Counted from the first letter of the stretch, positions 29,399 to 38,422 are shown. The stretch is DNA of 64,000 bases from Rhodobacterales bacterium RIFCSPHIGHO2_02_FULL_62_130 (GCA_001828855.1 MHZT01000036.1:62001-126000), one strand, 5' to 3'. The notes: generated from the sequence alone by a model not told the origin. Numbers and translations: made by a program.

Positions 29399-30490
29399 AT
29401 GGCGGATGAGGAAACCCTGACGGCAGATGCGCCAATGGCCGTGGCCGAACCCGCAGCCCCCCCCGCGCCCGAGTCTGCTGCGCCCGTAACCGCCCCACCG
29501 CGCCGCAGCGGGGCGCTGGGGGCGGTTCTGGGCGGTGTGCTTGCCGCAGGCGCAGGCTTTGGTCTGGCGCAATACGTGCCGGGGGGCTGGCCGATCGCCG
29601 ACACGTCGGCTCTCGAAGCCCGTCTGACCGCGCAAGATCAGGAAATCGCCGCGCTGAAATCCGCGCTTGCCGCCAAACCTACAACCGATCCTGCCTTGGC
29701 CGAACGGCTGGACGCGTTGGCAAACGCGGTCGCATCCCTGCCGCCACCTGCGGACACCTCTGCCCTTGAGACGCGCCTGTCCACGCTGGAATCGCTTCCG
29801 ACGGGCAATGGCACTGGCCCGTCCTTGGCCGAGTTTGCCGCGCAGGCCCAAGCCTTGCGCGACCTTCAGGCCGAACTCGCCACGCTGAAATCCGGCACTG
29901 CCGCCGTGCCTGCCAATGTCGAGGCATTGGTGGCCCAGACCGAAGCGCGGTTGCAAGAGGCCGAGGCGCAGGCCGCCGCCCTCAGGGCCGAAACCGAGGC
30001 ATTGGCACAGGCGGCCACCGCCCGCGCCGCCCTTGGCCGGATTCAGGCCGCGCTGGAAAGCGGCGCGCCCTTTGCCACCGCCCTGCCCGATCTGGGCTTG
30101 GCCGTGCCAGACCTGCTGGCAACCAGTGCCGAGACGGGGATTCCGACACTGGCCGCGCTGCAAACCACCTTTCCCGATGCCGCCCGCGCCGCACTTGAGT
30201 CGGCTTTGCGCGCCAATATGGGGGAAAGCTGGGCCGAGCGTGTCGGTTCGTTCCTGCGAAGCCAGACCGGCGTGCGCTCACTCACCCCGCGCGACGGCAG
30301 CGATCCCGACGCGATCCTGTCCCGCGCCGAAGCGGCTTTGGCCACGGGCGATCTGCAAACGGCGCTGACCGAACTGGCGGCGCTGCCCGCCGAGGCAGCC
30401 ACGGAAATGGCGGCATGGCGCGGCATGGCCGAAACACGGCTGGCGGCGGTTGCTGCCGTGTCGGCACTTGCGACAAAGCTTGGGGAATAG
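29399..30490 (+). CDS. Mitofilin/Mic60-like inner-membrane protein
   Basis: 363 residues. One membrane helix near residue 45 ('ALGAVLGGVLAAGAGFGLAQ') follows an alanine/proline-rich cytoplasmic start. A long periplasmic coiled coil comes next, rich in Ala, Leu, Glu and Gln (about 65-210), and a C-terminal helical domain ends the protein. This layout, and the position between hemD and hemY, are those of alphaproteobacterial Mic60 homologues, which in Rhodobacter help shape intracytoplasmic membranes. ATG 29399 is preferred because GAGG lies six bases upstream; ATG 29387 is possible. Confidence 0.82.
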   Translation: MADEETLTADAPMAVAEPAAPPAPESAAPVTAPPRRSGALGAVLGGVLAAGAGFGLAQYVPGGWPIADTSALEARLTAQDQEIAALKSALAAKPTTDPALAERLDALANAVASLPPPADTSALETRLSTLESLPTGNGTGPSLAEFAAQAQALRDLQAELATLKSGTAAVPANVEALVAQTEARLQEAEAQAAALRAETEALAQAATARAALGRIQAALESGAPFATALPDLGLAVPDLLATSAETGIPTLAALQTTFPDAARAALESALRANMGESWAERVGSFLRSQTGVRSLTPRDGSDPDAILSRAEAALATGDLQTALTELAALPAEAATEMAAWRGMAETRLAAVAAVSALATKLGE

Positions 30491-30499
30491 GGGGCGGGG

Positions 30500-31969
30500 A
30501 TGATCTGGTCACTGATCAAAGTGGTGCTGTTCGTCGCGGCCATCGCGGGGCTGACATTCGGCGCGGGGCTGTTGATGGACACAGGCGGCGCGATTCGCAT
30601 CGCAGCCGCGGGGTGGGAGCTGAACCTTGGCCCGCTGCAAACCGTGGTGCTGCTGCTGGTGCTGATCGTGGCGATCTGGACCCTGATGAAGCTGGTGGGG
30701 CTTCTGGTCGCGGTGCTGCGCTTTCTGAACGGCGATGAAACCGCGATTTCGCGCTATTTCGACCGCAACCGCGAGCGCAAAGGCTATCAGGCGCTGTCGG
30801 ACGGGCTGATGGCGCTGGCCTCGGGCGAGGGCCGCCTTGCCTTGATGCGCGCGCAACGGGCCGAAAGATATCTGGCCCGACCTGAATTGACCACGCTTCT
30901 GATCGCCCAGGCCGCCGAAGCCGCTGGCGACAGCAAACGCGCGACCGAGGCCTACAAGACCCTTCTGGCCGATGAGTCGACCCGCTTTGTCGGCATTCGC
31001 GGGCTTTTGAAGCAAAAGCTGGCCGAAGGGGATACCGACACGGCGCTGAAACTGGCGGAAAAGGCCTTTGCATTAAAGCCCAAACATGCCGAAACGCAGG
31101 ACATCCTGCTGAAACTGCAATCCGAGAAATCGGACTGGACCGGCGCGCGGGCAACGCTGGGGGCCAAGCTCAAGGCAGGGTCGATGCCGCGCGATGTCTA
31201 CCGCCGCCGCGATGCCGTGCTGGCCCTGCAAGGCGCGCGGGTGGTGATGGACGAAGCTTCGACCATCGAAGCCCGTGAAGCCGCGATTGAGGCGAACAAA
31301 CTGTCTCCCGATCTGATTCCCGCCGCCGCAATGGCCGCGCGCGGGCTGATCGAAAAGGGTGACAAGAAAGCCGCCACCCGTGTGCTGAAAAAGGCCTACG
31401 AGGCCCGCCCCCACCCCGATCTGGCCGCCGCCTTTGCCGAGATCGAGCCTGATGAAACCCCGCACCAGCGCCTGAAGCGATTCAAGCTGCTGACCGCATT
31501 GCACCCCGATCACGATGAAACTCGCCTGCTTCTGGCCGAATTGAACATCACCGCCGAGGAATTCCCCGACGCCCGCCGCGCGCTGGGGGATATGGTGACG
31601 CGCCATCCCACCCAACGCGCGCTGGCGATCATGGCCGCGATCGAACGCGGCGAGGGCAGCGATGATGCCGTGGTGCGCGGCTGGCTGGCCAAGGCACTGA
31701 CTGCACCGCGCGGTCCGCAATGGTGCTGCGATACCTGTCAGGCGATCCATGCTACATGGAATCCGATCTGCGACAACTGCGGCGGCTTTGACACGCTTTC
31801 ATGGCGCGAACCCGCCGAATCCACGGGCCAAAGCGCCACCGCCGCCGAGTTGCTGCCGCTTTTGGTGCATGAGCCGGTCAAACAACCAAGCCCGCCCGCC
31901 AAAGCCGAATCCGACGAGGACGAGCCAGCGGTCATAGATATTGTCGCCGTCGCGCGCGGCACAAATTAG
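30500..31969 (+). CDS. hemY: HemY-type TPR membrane protein
   Basis: 489 residues. Two N-terminal helices ('VVLFVAAIAGLTFGAGLLM' and 'VVLLLVLIVAIWTLMKLVG') anchor a TPR-like helical domain of about 350 residues. The name HemY is historic (linked to protohaem synthesis); this is not protoporphyrinogen oxidase. The C-terminus holds a rubredoxin-like zinc ribbon, CDTC...CDNC in 'WCCDTCQAIHATWNPICDNC', of the kind found in LapB/YciM. It follows the mitofilin-like gene by nine bases and is co-transcribed with it. Confidence 0.9.
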   Translation: MIWSLIKVVLFVAAIAGLTFGAGLLMDTGGAIRIAAAGWELNLGPLQTVVLLLVLIVAIWTLMKLVGLLVAVLRFLNGDETAISRYFDRNRERKGYQALSDGLMALASGEGRLALMRAQRAERYLARPELTTLLIAQAAEAAGDSKRATEAYKTLLADESTRFVGIRGLLKQKLAEGDTDTALKLAEKAFALKPKHAETQDILLKLQSEKSDWTGARATLGAKLKAGSMPRDVYRRRDAVLALQGARVVMDEASTIEAREAAIEANKLSPDLIPAAAMAARGLIEKGDKKAATRVLKKAYEARPHPDLAAAFAEIEPDETPHQRLKRFKLLTALHPDHDETRLLLAELNITAEEFPDARRALGDMVTRHPTQRALAIMAAIERGEGSDDAVVRGWLAKALTAPRGPQWCCDTCQAIHATWNPICDNCGGFDTLSWREPAESTGQSATAAELLPLLVHEPVKQPSPPAKAESDEDEPAVIDIVAVARGTN

Positions 31970-32013
31970 GGCTACACATCGCCGAAAAGGGGTGCTATCA
32001 GCCGCGCAGATTA

Positions 32014-32089
32014 GCCGGTGTAGCTCAGCTGGTAGAGCACGTCATTCGTAATGATGGGGTCGGGGGTTCGAGTCCCTTCTCCGGCACCA
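32014..32089 (+). tRNA. tRNA-Thr (anticodon CGT)
   Basis: A 76-base cloverleaf with CCA encoded. The acceptor arms GCCGGTG and CTCCGGC pair apart from the usual slack, the D-arm holds AGCTCAGCTGGTAGAGC, and the T-arm holds GGTTCGAGTCC. The anticodon loop TTCGTAA gives CGT, which reads ACG threonine codons. Confidence 0.96.
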
Positions 32090-32114
32090 CTTTCCCTTCC
32101 AGATGGGAAAGTGG
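32087..32114 (+). terminator. Hairpin abutting the tRNA-Thr 3' end
   Basis: CCACTTTCCC and GGGAAAGTGG make a perfect ten-base stem whose 5' arm starts with the encoded CCA of the tRNA. Likely a terminator or a processing hairpin. Confidence 0.6.
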
Positions 32115-32238
32115 CAATGCAAGCGTCATGTCTAGAGGCGCCTTGCAAAGTTTTTCAAAATTCAACTGATGACTGGTCATGCAGATTTGTGCCGCTTTGG
32201 CATCCGTCAGCGGCTTGCACCAGAATCAGCAAAGCGGG

Positions 32239-32270
32239 TCGGGCGGCTTTTGCTGACAAAAGCCGCCCGA
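32239..32270 (-). terminator. Hairpin at the end of the aromatic operon
   Basis: The 13-base arms TCGGGCGGCTTTT and AAAAGCCGCCCGA are perfect around a six-base loop. It lies immediately after the stop of the TfdB-type gene and blocks read-through toward the tRNA. Confidence 0.75.
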
Positions 32271-32274
32271 AAAC

Positions 32275-34032
32275 TTAGCGCGACAGAACCTTACGCAGCA
32301 CCCTGTCAAGATCGGCCTTGGGATCGGCCGCAAGCGTTTCTGCCCGCCATGCGACATGGTGGTCCGGGCGCACCAGCAGACAACCACTGTCAGCGATTTC
32401 GCTGATCCGCGCCCAGTCGCCGCTGTGATCGACGTAAGGGCGGCGCGGGCCGATGACGTGGGTGACGATCTCGATCCCCAACTCGGCCCCAACTGCCTGC
32501 GCGGCCTCGACCCACGCCTCACCGCCAAGGCCCGTCAGCAGGGTAAACTTGCCATGACCGCACAGATCAAGCGTGGAAACCTCGGCCCCGTTATCACGCG
32601 CATAAACCCAGACATGCGGCAGACGGGCGCCGGGCCAAGTGGTGGGCTGATAGTGCAGGTCGGCGTCCAACTCGAACGCGGGTTCGATCTGGCCATCGGT
32701 CACGATAGCATCTGACCGGTAGCGCTGGTTCATCTCGACCCCGTGGGCGTCGAATTCGTATTTCTTGAAGGCGATGGCCTTGCGGATCGCCTCGCGCTGC
32801 GCCTGCGCGGCAGGGGTGCCTTCGGACCGCGCCTCAAGGTTCTTCTGCATCTGCACAGGGTCAACCCCCGCACTCATGCCCAGCGCGTCAAATATCGGGC
32901 CGGTTTCCCCGATAGACTGGTTCGCCCGCGTCACGATCTGCTTGGCCACCGGCGCGCGTTCGGCGTTATAGCTGTCCAGCAGCCCCGCGCCCGCCTGCCC
33001 GCGCAGCACCATCGCCAGCTTCCACGCAAGGTTGAAGCTGTCCTGAATCGAGGTGTTCGACCCCAACCCATTCGACGGCGGATGCCGGTGAATCGCATCA
33101 CCCATGCAGAACACGCGGCCTTTGCTGGTTTGGGTGGCGTAAAAATTGTTCACCGTCCAGATGTTGGCGGACAAAAGCTCGATCTTCAGATCAGGGTCGC
33201 CAATCAACTGCCGCGCAACGCCGGTGGCGAATTCTTCCGTCACCTCGGGTTCAGGCCCGTTGATGTCATAGCCCCAGACGATAAGCCATTCGTTCCAAGG
33301 CCGCACCATCCGCACCAGACCCATGCCGATGCCGCCCACATCCGCGCCGGGCTGCATCACCCAATACAGAACGCTGGGGCGGTGGGCGACGTATTTCGAC
33401 AGGTCCGCCTTGAACAGGATGTTCATGCTGCCGCCCACGCCCATCTTGCCTTCGAACGGCAGGCCCGCATGTTCGGCCACAAGGGATTTCCCGCCATCCG
33501 CCCCGATCAGGTATTTCGAGCGGATGGTGAATTCCTTCTTCGTCAACCGGTCACGGCAGGTGGTGGTAACCCCGTCGTCATCCTGCATATGGCTGATGTA
33601 TTCGGTCGACATCCGCGCCTGCGTGCCGCGCTGGCAGGCCGTCTTGAACAGCAGCGGCTCCATGAAGGTTTGCGGCATGTCGTTCATCTTGGTGGGCGAG
33701 GACATCAGATGCTCCGCCTTCGACAGCGGATGGTTGCCCCAAGCCTTCATGCGGCCAATCTCTTCGCCCGCAAGGCTTTCGCAGAAGATGTTTTCGCCCA
33801 TCAGATGCTGGGGGGCTGCGTAAAGGTAAACCTCGTCCTCCACCTCGCGGCCCAGATCGCGGATCACCTCCATCGCGCGCTGGTTGGTGATATGCGCGCG
33901 CGGCGTGTTGGCCAGCCAGCGATAGCGGTTGATCGCCATGTTCTCGATGCCATAGGTCGACAGCAGCGCGGCGGTGGCCGACCCTGCGGGACCGGTGCCG
34001 ATAATCAGCACCTCGGTTGTGATGTCTGCCAT
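32275..34032 (-). CDS. FAD-dependent phenol hydroxylase, TfdB type
   Basis: 585 residues of the class A flavoprotein monooxygenases, which add one hydroxyl to a phenolic ring using NAD(P)H and O2. The dinucleotide fold 'VLIIGTGPAGSATAALL' is at residues 8-24. The FAD-ribityl motif 'VFCMGDAIHRHPPSNGLG' and 'NTSIQDSFNLAWKLA' closely follow 2,4-dichlorophenol 6-monooxygenase (TfdB). With a hydroxyquinol dioxygenase and maleylacetate reductase alongside, the natural substrate may be resorcinol or a related di- or monophenol rather than a chlorophenol. The start at 34032 has GGAGG upstream. It is the last gene of the MAR operon, 20 bases behind that gene. Confidence 0.88.
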   Translation of the reverse strand: MADITTEVLIIGTGPAGSATAALLSTYGIENMAINRYRWLANTPRAHITNQRAMEVIRDLGREVEDEVYLYAAPQHLMGENIFCESLAGEEIGRMKAWGNHPLSKAEHLMSSPTKMNDMPQTFMEPLLFKTACQRGTQARMSTEYISHMQDDDGVTTTCRDRLTKKEFTIRSKYLIGADGGKSLVAEHAGLPFEGKMGVGGSMNILFKADLSKYVAHRPSVLYWVMQPGADVGGIGMGLVRMVRPWNEWLIVWGYDINGPEPEVTEEFATGVARQLIGDPDLKIELLSANIWTVNNFYATQTSKGRVFCMGDAIHRHPPSNGLGSNTSIQDSFNLAWKLAMVLRGQAGAGLLDSYNAERAPVAKQIVTRANQSIGETGPIFDALGMSAGVDPVQMQKNLEARSEGTPAAQAQREAIRKAIAFKKYEFDAHGVEMNQRYRSDAIVTDGQIEPAFELDADLHYQPTTWPGARLPHVWVYARDNGAEVSTLDLCGHGKFTLLTGLGGEAWVEAAQAVGAELGIEIVTHVIGPRRPYVDHSGDWARISEIADSGCLLVRPDHHVAWRAETLAADPKADLDRVLRKVLSR

Positions 34033-34052
34033 GTGTAGTCCTCCCTGAATTC

Positions 34053-35126
34053 TTATGCGGCGGGCGCGTCGCCAGCCCAAGCAGCCTGCAAAAGCTGGCG
34101 CAAGGCGGGGCGTTCGATGGGGCGCGGGTTCCAATAGGGGTTCTGCGTTGCCAGATCGGCGGCGCGGTCCAGATCGGTTTCCTTCAGCCCCAGATCGCGC
34201 AGGGCCAGCGGTGCCTTCATCGCGGCGGCAAAGTTATAGATCGCAAGCCCTGCCGAAGGCCCGCCGAAAATCCGGCTGACCGGCTCTAGCAACTCCGGCA
34301 CGGCGACGGCGTTATAGGCCATGGCATGCGCCAGAATGATCGCGTGGGTTTCCGCATGGGGCAGATCGAACGATCCGCCAAGGGTGTGGCAAAGCTTGTG
34401 GTGCAGCGCCATGCCAACCTGCCCCAGCACCGTCCCGCAGAGCCACGCGCCATAAAGCGTTTCCCCCCGCGCGGTCAGATCATCGGGGTTGGCGATGACC
34501 TTCGGCAGCGCATCCTTGAACGCCTGCAGGCCCTCGACCGCCATCAGCGTCGACATGGGCGAGCGGTTTTGCGCGTAAAGCCCTTCGGCGGCATGGGCCA
34601 TGGCATTCAGCGCGCTGGTCACCGTCATGCCGACAGGCAGGGTGCGGACAAGTTCGGCGTCATAAAGGATCACCTCGGGCTGCACCTTGGGGCTGGTCAG
34701 CGTGGTTTTGCGGCCGTTTTCGGTCTGGCCAAGGATCGGCGTCGCCTCGGACCCTGCATAGGTGGTGGGAATGACGATCTGTGGCAGATCGGTGCGATAG
34801 GCGATGGCCTTGCCAAGGCCGGTCGTCGAGCCGCCCCCCACGGCCACCACACAATCCGCCACCAACTCCACCGCGTAAGCCGCCGCATGATCCGAGATGG
34901 CAACGGGCGTGTGCATCGTGGCATCGGTGTAGATGCCAACCGCCAAAGGCCCGCACAGATCGGCAAACTCGCGCGCCGTATCGGCCTGCTGCGGGGTCGA
35001 CAGGATCAGCGCGCGGGAACACCCCAGCGCGCGCACCTCATCCGCAATACTGTGCCGAACCCCAGCGCCAAAGCGCACGCGCACCGCCGCCGACTGGGCG
35101 ACAAAGTTTTCCTGAAAATGCGACAC
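34053..35126 (-). CDS. Maleylacetate reductase
   Basis: 357 residues of the iron-type alcohol dehydrogenase fold. It reduces maleylacetate to 3-oxoadipate, the last dedicated step of the hydroxyquinol branch. The nucleotide loop is 'AVGGGSTTGLGKAIAYR', and the metal site is 'LHHKLCHTLGGSFDLPHAETH', both typical of TfdF/GraC-type enzymes. I chose the GTG at 35126 ('SHFQENF' follows) with AGGGGG upstream; the longer ATG frame has a poor site. It is the first gene of a two-gene unit with the TfdB-type hydroxylase, divergent from lysR. Confidence 0.92.
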   Translation of the reverse strand: MSHFQENFVAQSAAVRVRFGAGVRHSIADEVRALGCSRALILSTPQQADTAREFADLCGPLAVGIYTDATMHTPVAISDHAAAYAVELVADCVVAVGGGSTTGLGKAIAYRTDLPQIVIPTTYAGSEATPILGQTENGRKTTLTSPKVQPEVILYDAELVRTLPVGMTVTSALNAMAHAAEGLYAQNRSPMSTLMAVEGLQAFKDALPKVIANPDDLTARGETLYGAWLCGTVLGQVGMALHHKLCHTLGGSFDLPHAETHAIILAHAMAYNAVAVPELLEPVSRIFGGPSAGLAIYNFAAAMKAPLALRDLGLKETDLDRAADLATQNPYWNPRPIERPALRQLLQAAWAGDAPAA

Positions 35127-35199
35127 GGATGCCCCCTTTTTTCCCTGCCGCCACCCTAGGCGCATCAAAAGGGGATATTGATCGGATCACAGCGATCTT

Positions 35200-35216
35200 A
35201 TATCGCTTTGCGTTAT
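35200..35216. promoter_or_regulatory. Operator-like palindrome at the lysR start
   Basis: ATATCGC-TTT-GCGTTAT is an inverted repeat of ATAWCGC. It lies between the divergent MAR and lysR genes and its last bases overlap the lysR ATG. An almost identical box occurs at 42198-42214. Confidence 0.65.
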
Positions 35217-36165
35217 GAAACTTGAAAGCGAACACCTCGAAATCCTTGCGATGATCGTCGAAAAGGGCGGCCTGACCGAAGGGGCCGAGGCTTTGGGCAA
35301 ATCGCAGCCCTCGGTCTCGCGCACGATTTCCCTGCTGGAACAGCGCGTTGGCGCGCCTTTGTTCGAGTCCGGTCGCCGCCCGCTGCGCCCCACCGAACTG
35401 GGCGCCAGCCTTGCCCGACTTGGCAGCCGTATCCATGCGCTGAACACCGAGGCGCGTTTGCTGGTGGACCGCTATCGCAAAGGGCAGGCGGGGCGATTGC
35501 GGATCGGCGGCACGCCGATTTTCATGGATGGCGTGATCGCCTCGATGATCGCCGAGTTTCAAAAGCACCACGCAGATGTGCATATCGAGCAATCCTATGG
35601 CTATCTGGACCCGCTGCTGGCCCAGCTTCGCAACGGCTCGCTGGATCTGGCCATCCTGCCCCTGCACGCCAGCCAGATCCCGCAGGATATGGAGTTTGTC
35701 TCACTTCTGGCGGGGCGCAATGTGATCGCCTGCCGCGCAGGCCATCCGCTGACGCGCAAAAGCACAATCACGCTGGCCGATATCGACCCCTATCCGTGGA
35801 TTGCGCCCCCCGCCGACAGTCCGCTGTTCCGCGACCTGCAACGCGCGCTTGTGTCGATCGGATCAACCGATTTCCGCGTGAACTTTTCGGGCGGCACTTT
35901 TGCGTCGATTTCCTCGGTTCTGGCGGGGTCGGATTCGCTGACCGTGCTGCCCTATTCGGTGGTGTTCCTGACCCGAAAGACCACCCAGATCGAGGCGCTG
36001 CCGCTGAAGATCGAACACCCGAACCGCCAACTTGGGATGCTGTTCCCGCGCGAAAGCAGTTCTGCGCCGGCCCTACAGCCCTTCAAGACCTTCATCGCCG
36101 CGCAATGTCGCCAGCTTGAGGCGCGCATCCAGCACGATCAGCAGGTAACCCGTAGGCGTGGCTGA
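35215..36165 (+). CDS. LysR-type transcriptional regulator of the aromatic cluster
   Basis: 316 residues. The N-terminal winged helix contains 'GGLTEGAEALGKSQPSVSRTI' and 'LEQRVGAPLFESGRRPLRPT', the standard LysR signature. The rest is the substrate-binding domain ('LRIGGTPIFMDGVIASMIAEF'), which would sense a pathway intermediate. It is divergent from maleylacetate reductase, the classic LysR arrangement. No ribosome-binding site precedes the ATG at 35215, and the palindromic box overlaps the start codon, suggesting tight autoregulation or leaderless translation. Confidence 0.92.
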   Translation: MKLESEHLEILAMIVEKGGLTEGAEALGKSQPSVSRTISLLEQRVGAPLFESGRRPLRPTELGASLARLGSRIHALNTEARLLVDRYRKGQAGRLRIGGTPIFMDGVIASMIAEFQKHHADVHIEQSYGYLDPLLAQLRNGSLDLAILPLHASQIPQDMEFVSLLAGRNVIACRAGHPLTRKSTITLADIDPYPWIAPPADSPLFRDLQRALVSIGSTDFRVNFSGGTFASISSVLAGSDSLTVLPYSVVFLTRKTTQIEALPLKIEHPNRQLGMLFPRESSSAPALQPFKTFIAAQCRQLEARIQHDQQVTRRRG

Positions 36166-36498
36166 TTATTTCAGGGCGATATAGGTCGCCGCATCCAGAA
36201 AGCTGACACGGATCGCGGTATGGGTGCCGGTTGCGGCTTCGACCAAGCCCTGCACCGATTGGCAGATGGCCAGCACAGCCTCGCGCGTGCGGTCGGGGCG
36301 GGGCAGGATTTGCATTTCCACATTGACCAAGGGCAGATCGGGCATCGCCATCACCGGTTGAACCGCAAACTGGCAAGCAGCGATGTCCACCTTGAACCCG
36401 TCGCACAGCAAGCTGCGGATCGGCAGCAAGGCATCTTTCAACGCCCCGCTGCGGTCTGCATACAGCGCCTGCTCTACAAAAATCTTCACATTCGGCAC
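36166..36498 (-). CDS. Tautomerase-family protein
   Basis: 110 residues. A GTG start at 36498 gives 'MPNVKIFVEQALYADRSG', so removal of Met would expose Pro1, the catalytic base of the 4-oxalocrotonate tautomerase superfamily. The length and the middle 'LPLVNVEMQILPRPDRTREA' are closer to 5-carboxymethyl-2-hydroxymuconate isomerase-type members than to 62-residue 4-OT. It probably handles an enol-keto step of the ring-cleavage product. It lies 18 bases behind the dioxygenase gene and its stop abuts that of lysR. Confidence 0.75.
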   Translation of the reverse strand: MPNVKIFVEQALYADRSGALKDALLPIRSLLCDGFKVDIAACQFAVQPVMAMPDLPLVNVEMQILPRPDRTREAVLAICQSVQGLVEAATGTHTAIRVSFLDAATYIALK

Positions 36499-36516
36499 GA
36501 CGCTGTTCCTTCCTGA

Positions 36517-37356
36517 TCAGGCTGGGGTCAGCACAAAATCGAACGGCGAGTGCCACAGCGTCGCCCCCCCCTCAACCCGATTGAAGGGCGCGATCAGTGT
36601 GGTTTTCACGCCGAACACCGCATCCGACTCCAGATACTTGTCGCCGCCGACGAAGGTATGGGTCACCAACCGCTCAAACCCGTCAGCGGTGACCAGATAG
36701 TGCATATGGGCGGGGCGGTAGGGATGGCGGCCAAGGTGGCCCAGCATCTGCCCCACCGGGCCATCATCGGGGATCGGATAGGACACGGGCTTGATGCCGA
36801 CAAAGCTGTAGCGCCCATCCGCGCCAGTGATGAACACGCCGCGATTGTTGTGCTGCGGCTGGATGCTCGGTTGCTGCACATCATAGAACCCGTCGGCATT
36901 GTCAGACCACACATCAACCCGCGCCCCTGCAATCGGGTTGCCTGCCAGATCGACCACGCGACCTTCGAACAAACAGCTTTCGCCCTTGCCATCTAGGCTT
37001 ATATTCGCGCCCATCTCGCGCACCGGCACGCCGTCAACGTGGAAGGGGCCGAACACGGTGTTCTCGGTCGCCCCCTCGGGACGGCGGTTGTTGATCGCAT
37101 CGACCAGCATAGAAAAGCCCAGCGTATCCGACAGCAGGATGAACTCTTGCCGCTCGGCGCTGCAAATCTGACCGGTCTTGGTCAGGAAATCGATGCCGTA
37201 GTCCCATTCCGCTTGGGTCAGATGCACTTCCTTGGCAAAGGCGTGCAGGTGCTTGACCAGCGCGGCCATCACAACTGCCAGACGCGGGTTGATATTCGGC
37301 CCCATGCGGTCGTTGACGGCCTGAACAGAGCCTTCTTCGGTGAAATACTGGGTCAT
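36517..37356 (-). CDS. Intradiol dioxygenase, hydroxyquinol 1,2-dioxygenase type
   Basis: 279 residues. Non-haem Fe(III) enzymes of this family cleave catechol-type rings between the two hydroxyls. The segments 'SYPIPDDGPVG' (Tyr ligand) and 'HPYRPAHMHYLVTADG' (His ligands, about residue 210) are visible. So is the N-terminal helical linker domain ('VVMAALVKHLHAFAKEV') that separates catechol/hydroxyquinol dioxygenases from protocatechuate enzymes. The neighbouring maleylacetate reductase argues for hydroxyquinol (1,2,4-trihydroxybenzene), whose cleavage gives maleylacetate; chlorocatechol cannot be excluded. Confidence 0.9.
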   Translation of the reverse strand: MTQYFTEEGSVQAVNDRMGPNINPRLAVVMAALVKHLHAFAKEVHLTQAEWDYGIDFLTKTGQICSAERQEFILLSDTLGFSMLVDAINNRRPEGATENTVFGPFHVDGVPVREMGANISLDGKGESCLFEGRVVDLAGNPIAGARVDVWSDNADGFYDVQQPSIQPQHNNRGVFITGADGRYSFVGIKPVSYPIPDDGPVGQMLGHLGRHPYRPAHMHYLVTADGFERLVTHTFVGGDKYLESDAVFGVKTTLIAPFNRVEGGATLWHSPFDFVLTPA

Positions 37357-37377
37357 GTCGGTGTCCTTCTGGAAAGC

Positions 37378-38415
37378 TTAGGATTTAGGGGCGGCTGGCG
37401 GGCGGTGCCGCAGCGGGAATGGATCGATGCCGGTGCGGTCAGTGAACAGCCCCCACAGTCCGCGGCGCGCGAAAAGCATGATGGCGATGCCGATCAGACC
37501 CAGCACGATCAGATAGACCGTGCCGTAATCGGCCAGCAGGCGCTGCAGGATGTAAAACACGATCACACCGACAATCGGGCCGGGCAGCGTGCCGATGCCG
37601 CCGATCACGACCACGAAGATCACGAATGCGGTCCAGTCCAGCACCGAGAACGCGGCATCGGGGGTGACGCGGGTGATCTGGATGAAGATCAGCGCACCGC
37701 AAAGGCCGGTGCCAAAAGCGGTCAGCAGGAACACCGCCGCCTTCAGCCGCGTCGGGTCCACACCCACAGACCGCGCCGCCTGCATGTTGTCGCGGATCGC
37801 CTGCAATCCCAACCCCATGCGAGAGCGCAGGAACACATAAGACGCAACCAGCATCGCCACCGCCATCACCAGCGCCAGCCAATAGGTCACCGCATCGGCC
37901 GCAGCGGCAGAGCTGACATCCAGCACATCCTTTACCCACTGCACCCCGAACATATCCTTCGTCGTGCCCTTGGGCAGCGAGGTGCCCGTGCCCCCGCCCA
38001 GCGCCTTCCACTGGCCCGCCAGCAGACGGGCGATATCGGCCACCACCCAAGTGCCAATCGCGAAATAGGCTCCGTGCAGGCGAAAGGCGAAGAACGCCAT
38101 CGGCACCGCAAAGACCATCGCCGCCAGCCCGCCAATCAGAACACCCACCAGCGGGTCCATCCCCCACAGGATCACGGCGGCAAACATGAAATAGGCACCG
38201 ATGCCGACAAAGGCTTGCTGGCCCACCGAAACCAGACCGGCAAAGCCCGCCAGCATGTTCCAGTTCATCGCAAGAACAAGGAGCGTCAGGATGCCGAACA
38301 GGTCTTGCGTCACCGCGCGCGGGGCGACCAGCGGCACGGCGGCAAGCGCTGCAACCAAGGCCAGACCCAGCGCCACTTGGGCAAAACGGCCAGTCGAAGG
38401 GGAAGAATTTGCCAT
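37378..38415 (-). CDS. livM: Branched-chain-type ABC transporter permease LivM
   Basis: 345 residues with about nine to ten membrane segments. It has the LivM signature 'LNWNMLAGFAGLVSVGQQAF' type loop ('AMNWNMLAGFAGL') and 'GGIGTLPGPIVGVIV'. I chose ATG 38415 (GAGGAC upstream); 38430 is an alternative. It pairs with LivH to form the membrane channel of an importer whose position between ring-cleavage genes suggests uptake of an aromatic acid or phenol rather than amino acids. Confidence 0.9.
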   Translation of the reverse strand: MANSSPSTGRFAQVALGLALVAALAAVPLVAPRAVTQDLFGILTLLVLAMNWNMLAGFAGLVSVGQQAFVGIGAYFMFAAVILWGMDPLVGVLIGGLAAMVFAVPMAFFAFRLHGAYFAIGTWVVADIARLLAGQWKALGGGTGTSLPKGTTKDMFGVQWVKDVLDVSSAAAADAVTYWLALVMAVAMLVASYVFLRSRMGLGLQAIRDNMQAARSVGVDPTRLKAAVFLLTAFGTGLCGALIFIQITRVTPDAAFSVLDWTAFVIFVVVIGGIGTLPGPIVGVIVFYILQRLLADYGTVYLIVLGLIGIAIMLFARRGLWGLFTDRTGIDPFPLRHRPPAAPKS

Positions 38416-38422
38416 CTTGTCC

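Noticed and set aside
32014..32300. Genomic-island attachment site at tRNA-Thr
   Set aside because: The aromatic block begins just after the tRNA, but no integrase gene and no second copy of the tRNA 3' end were found in the window.
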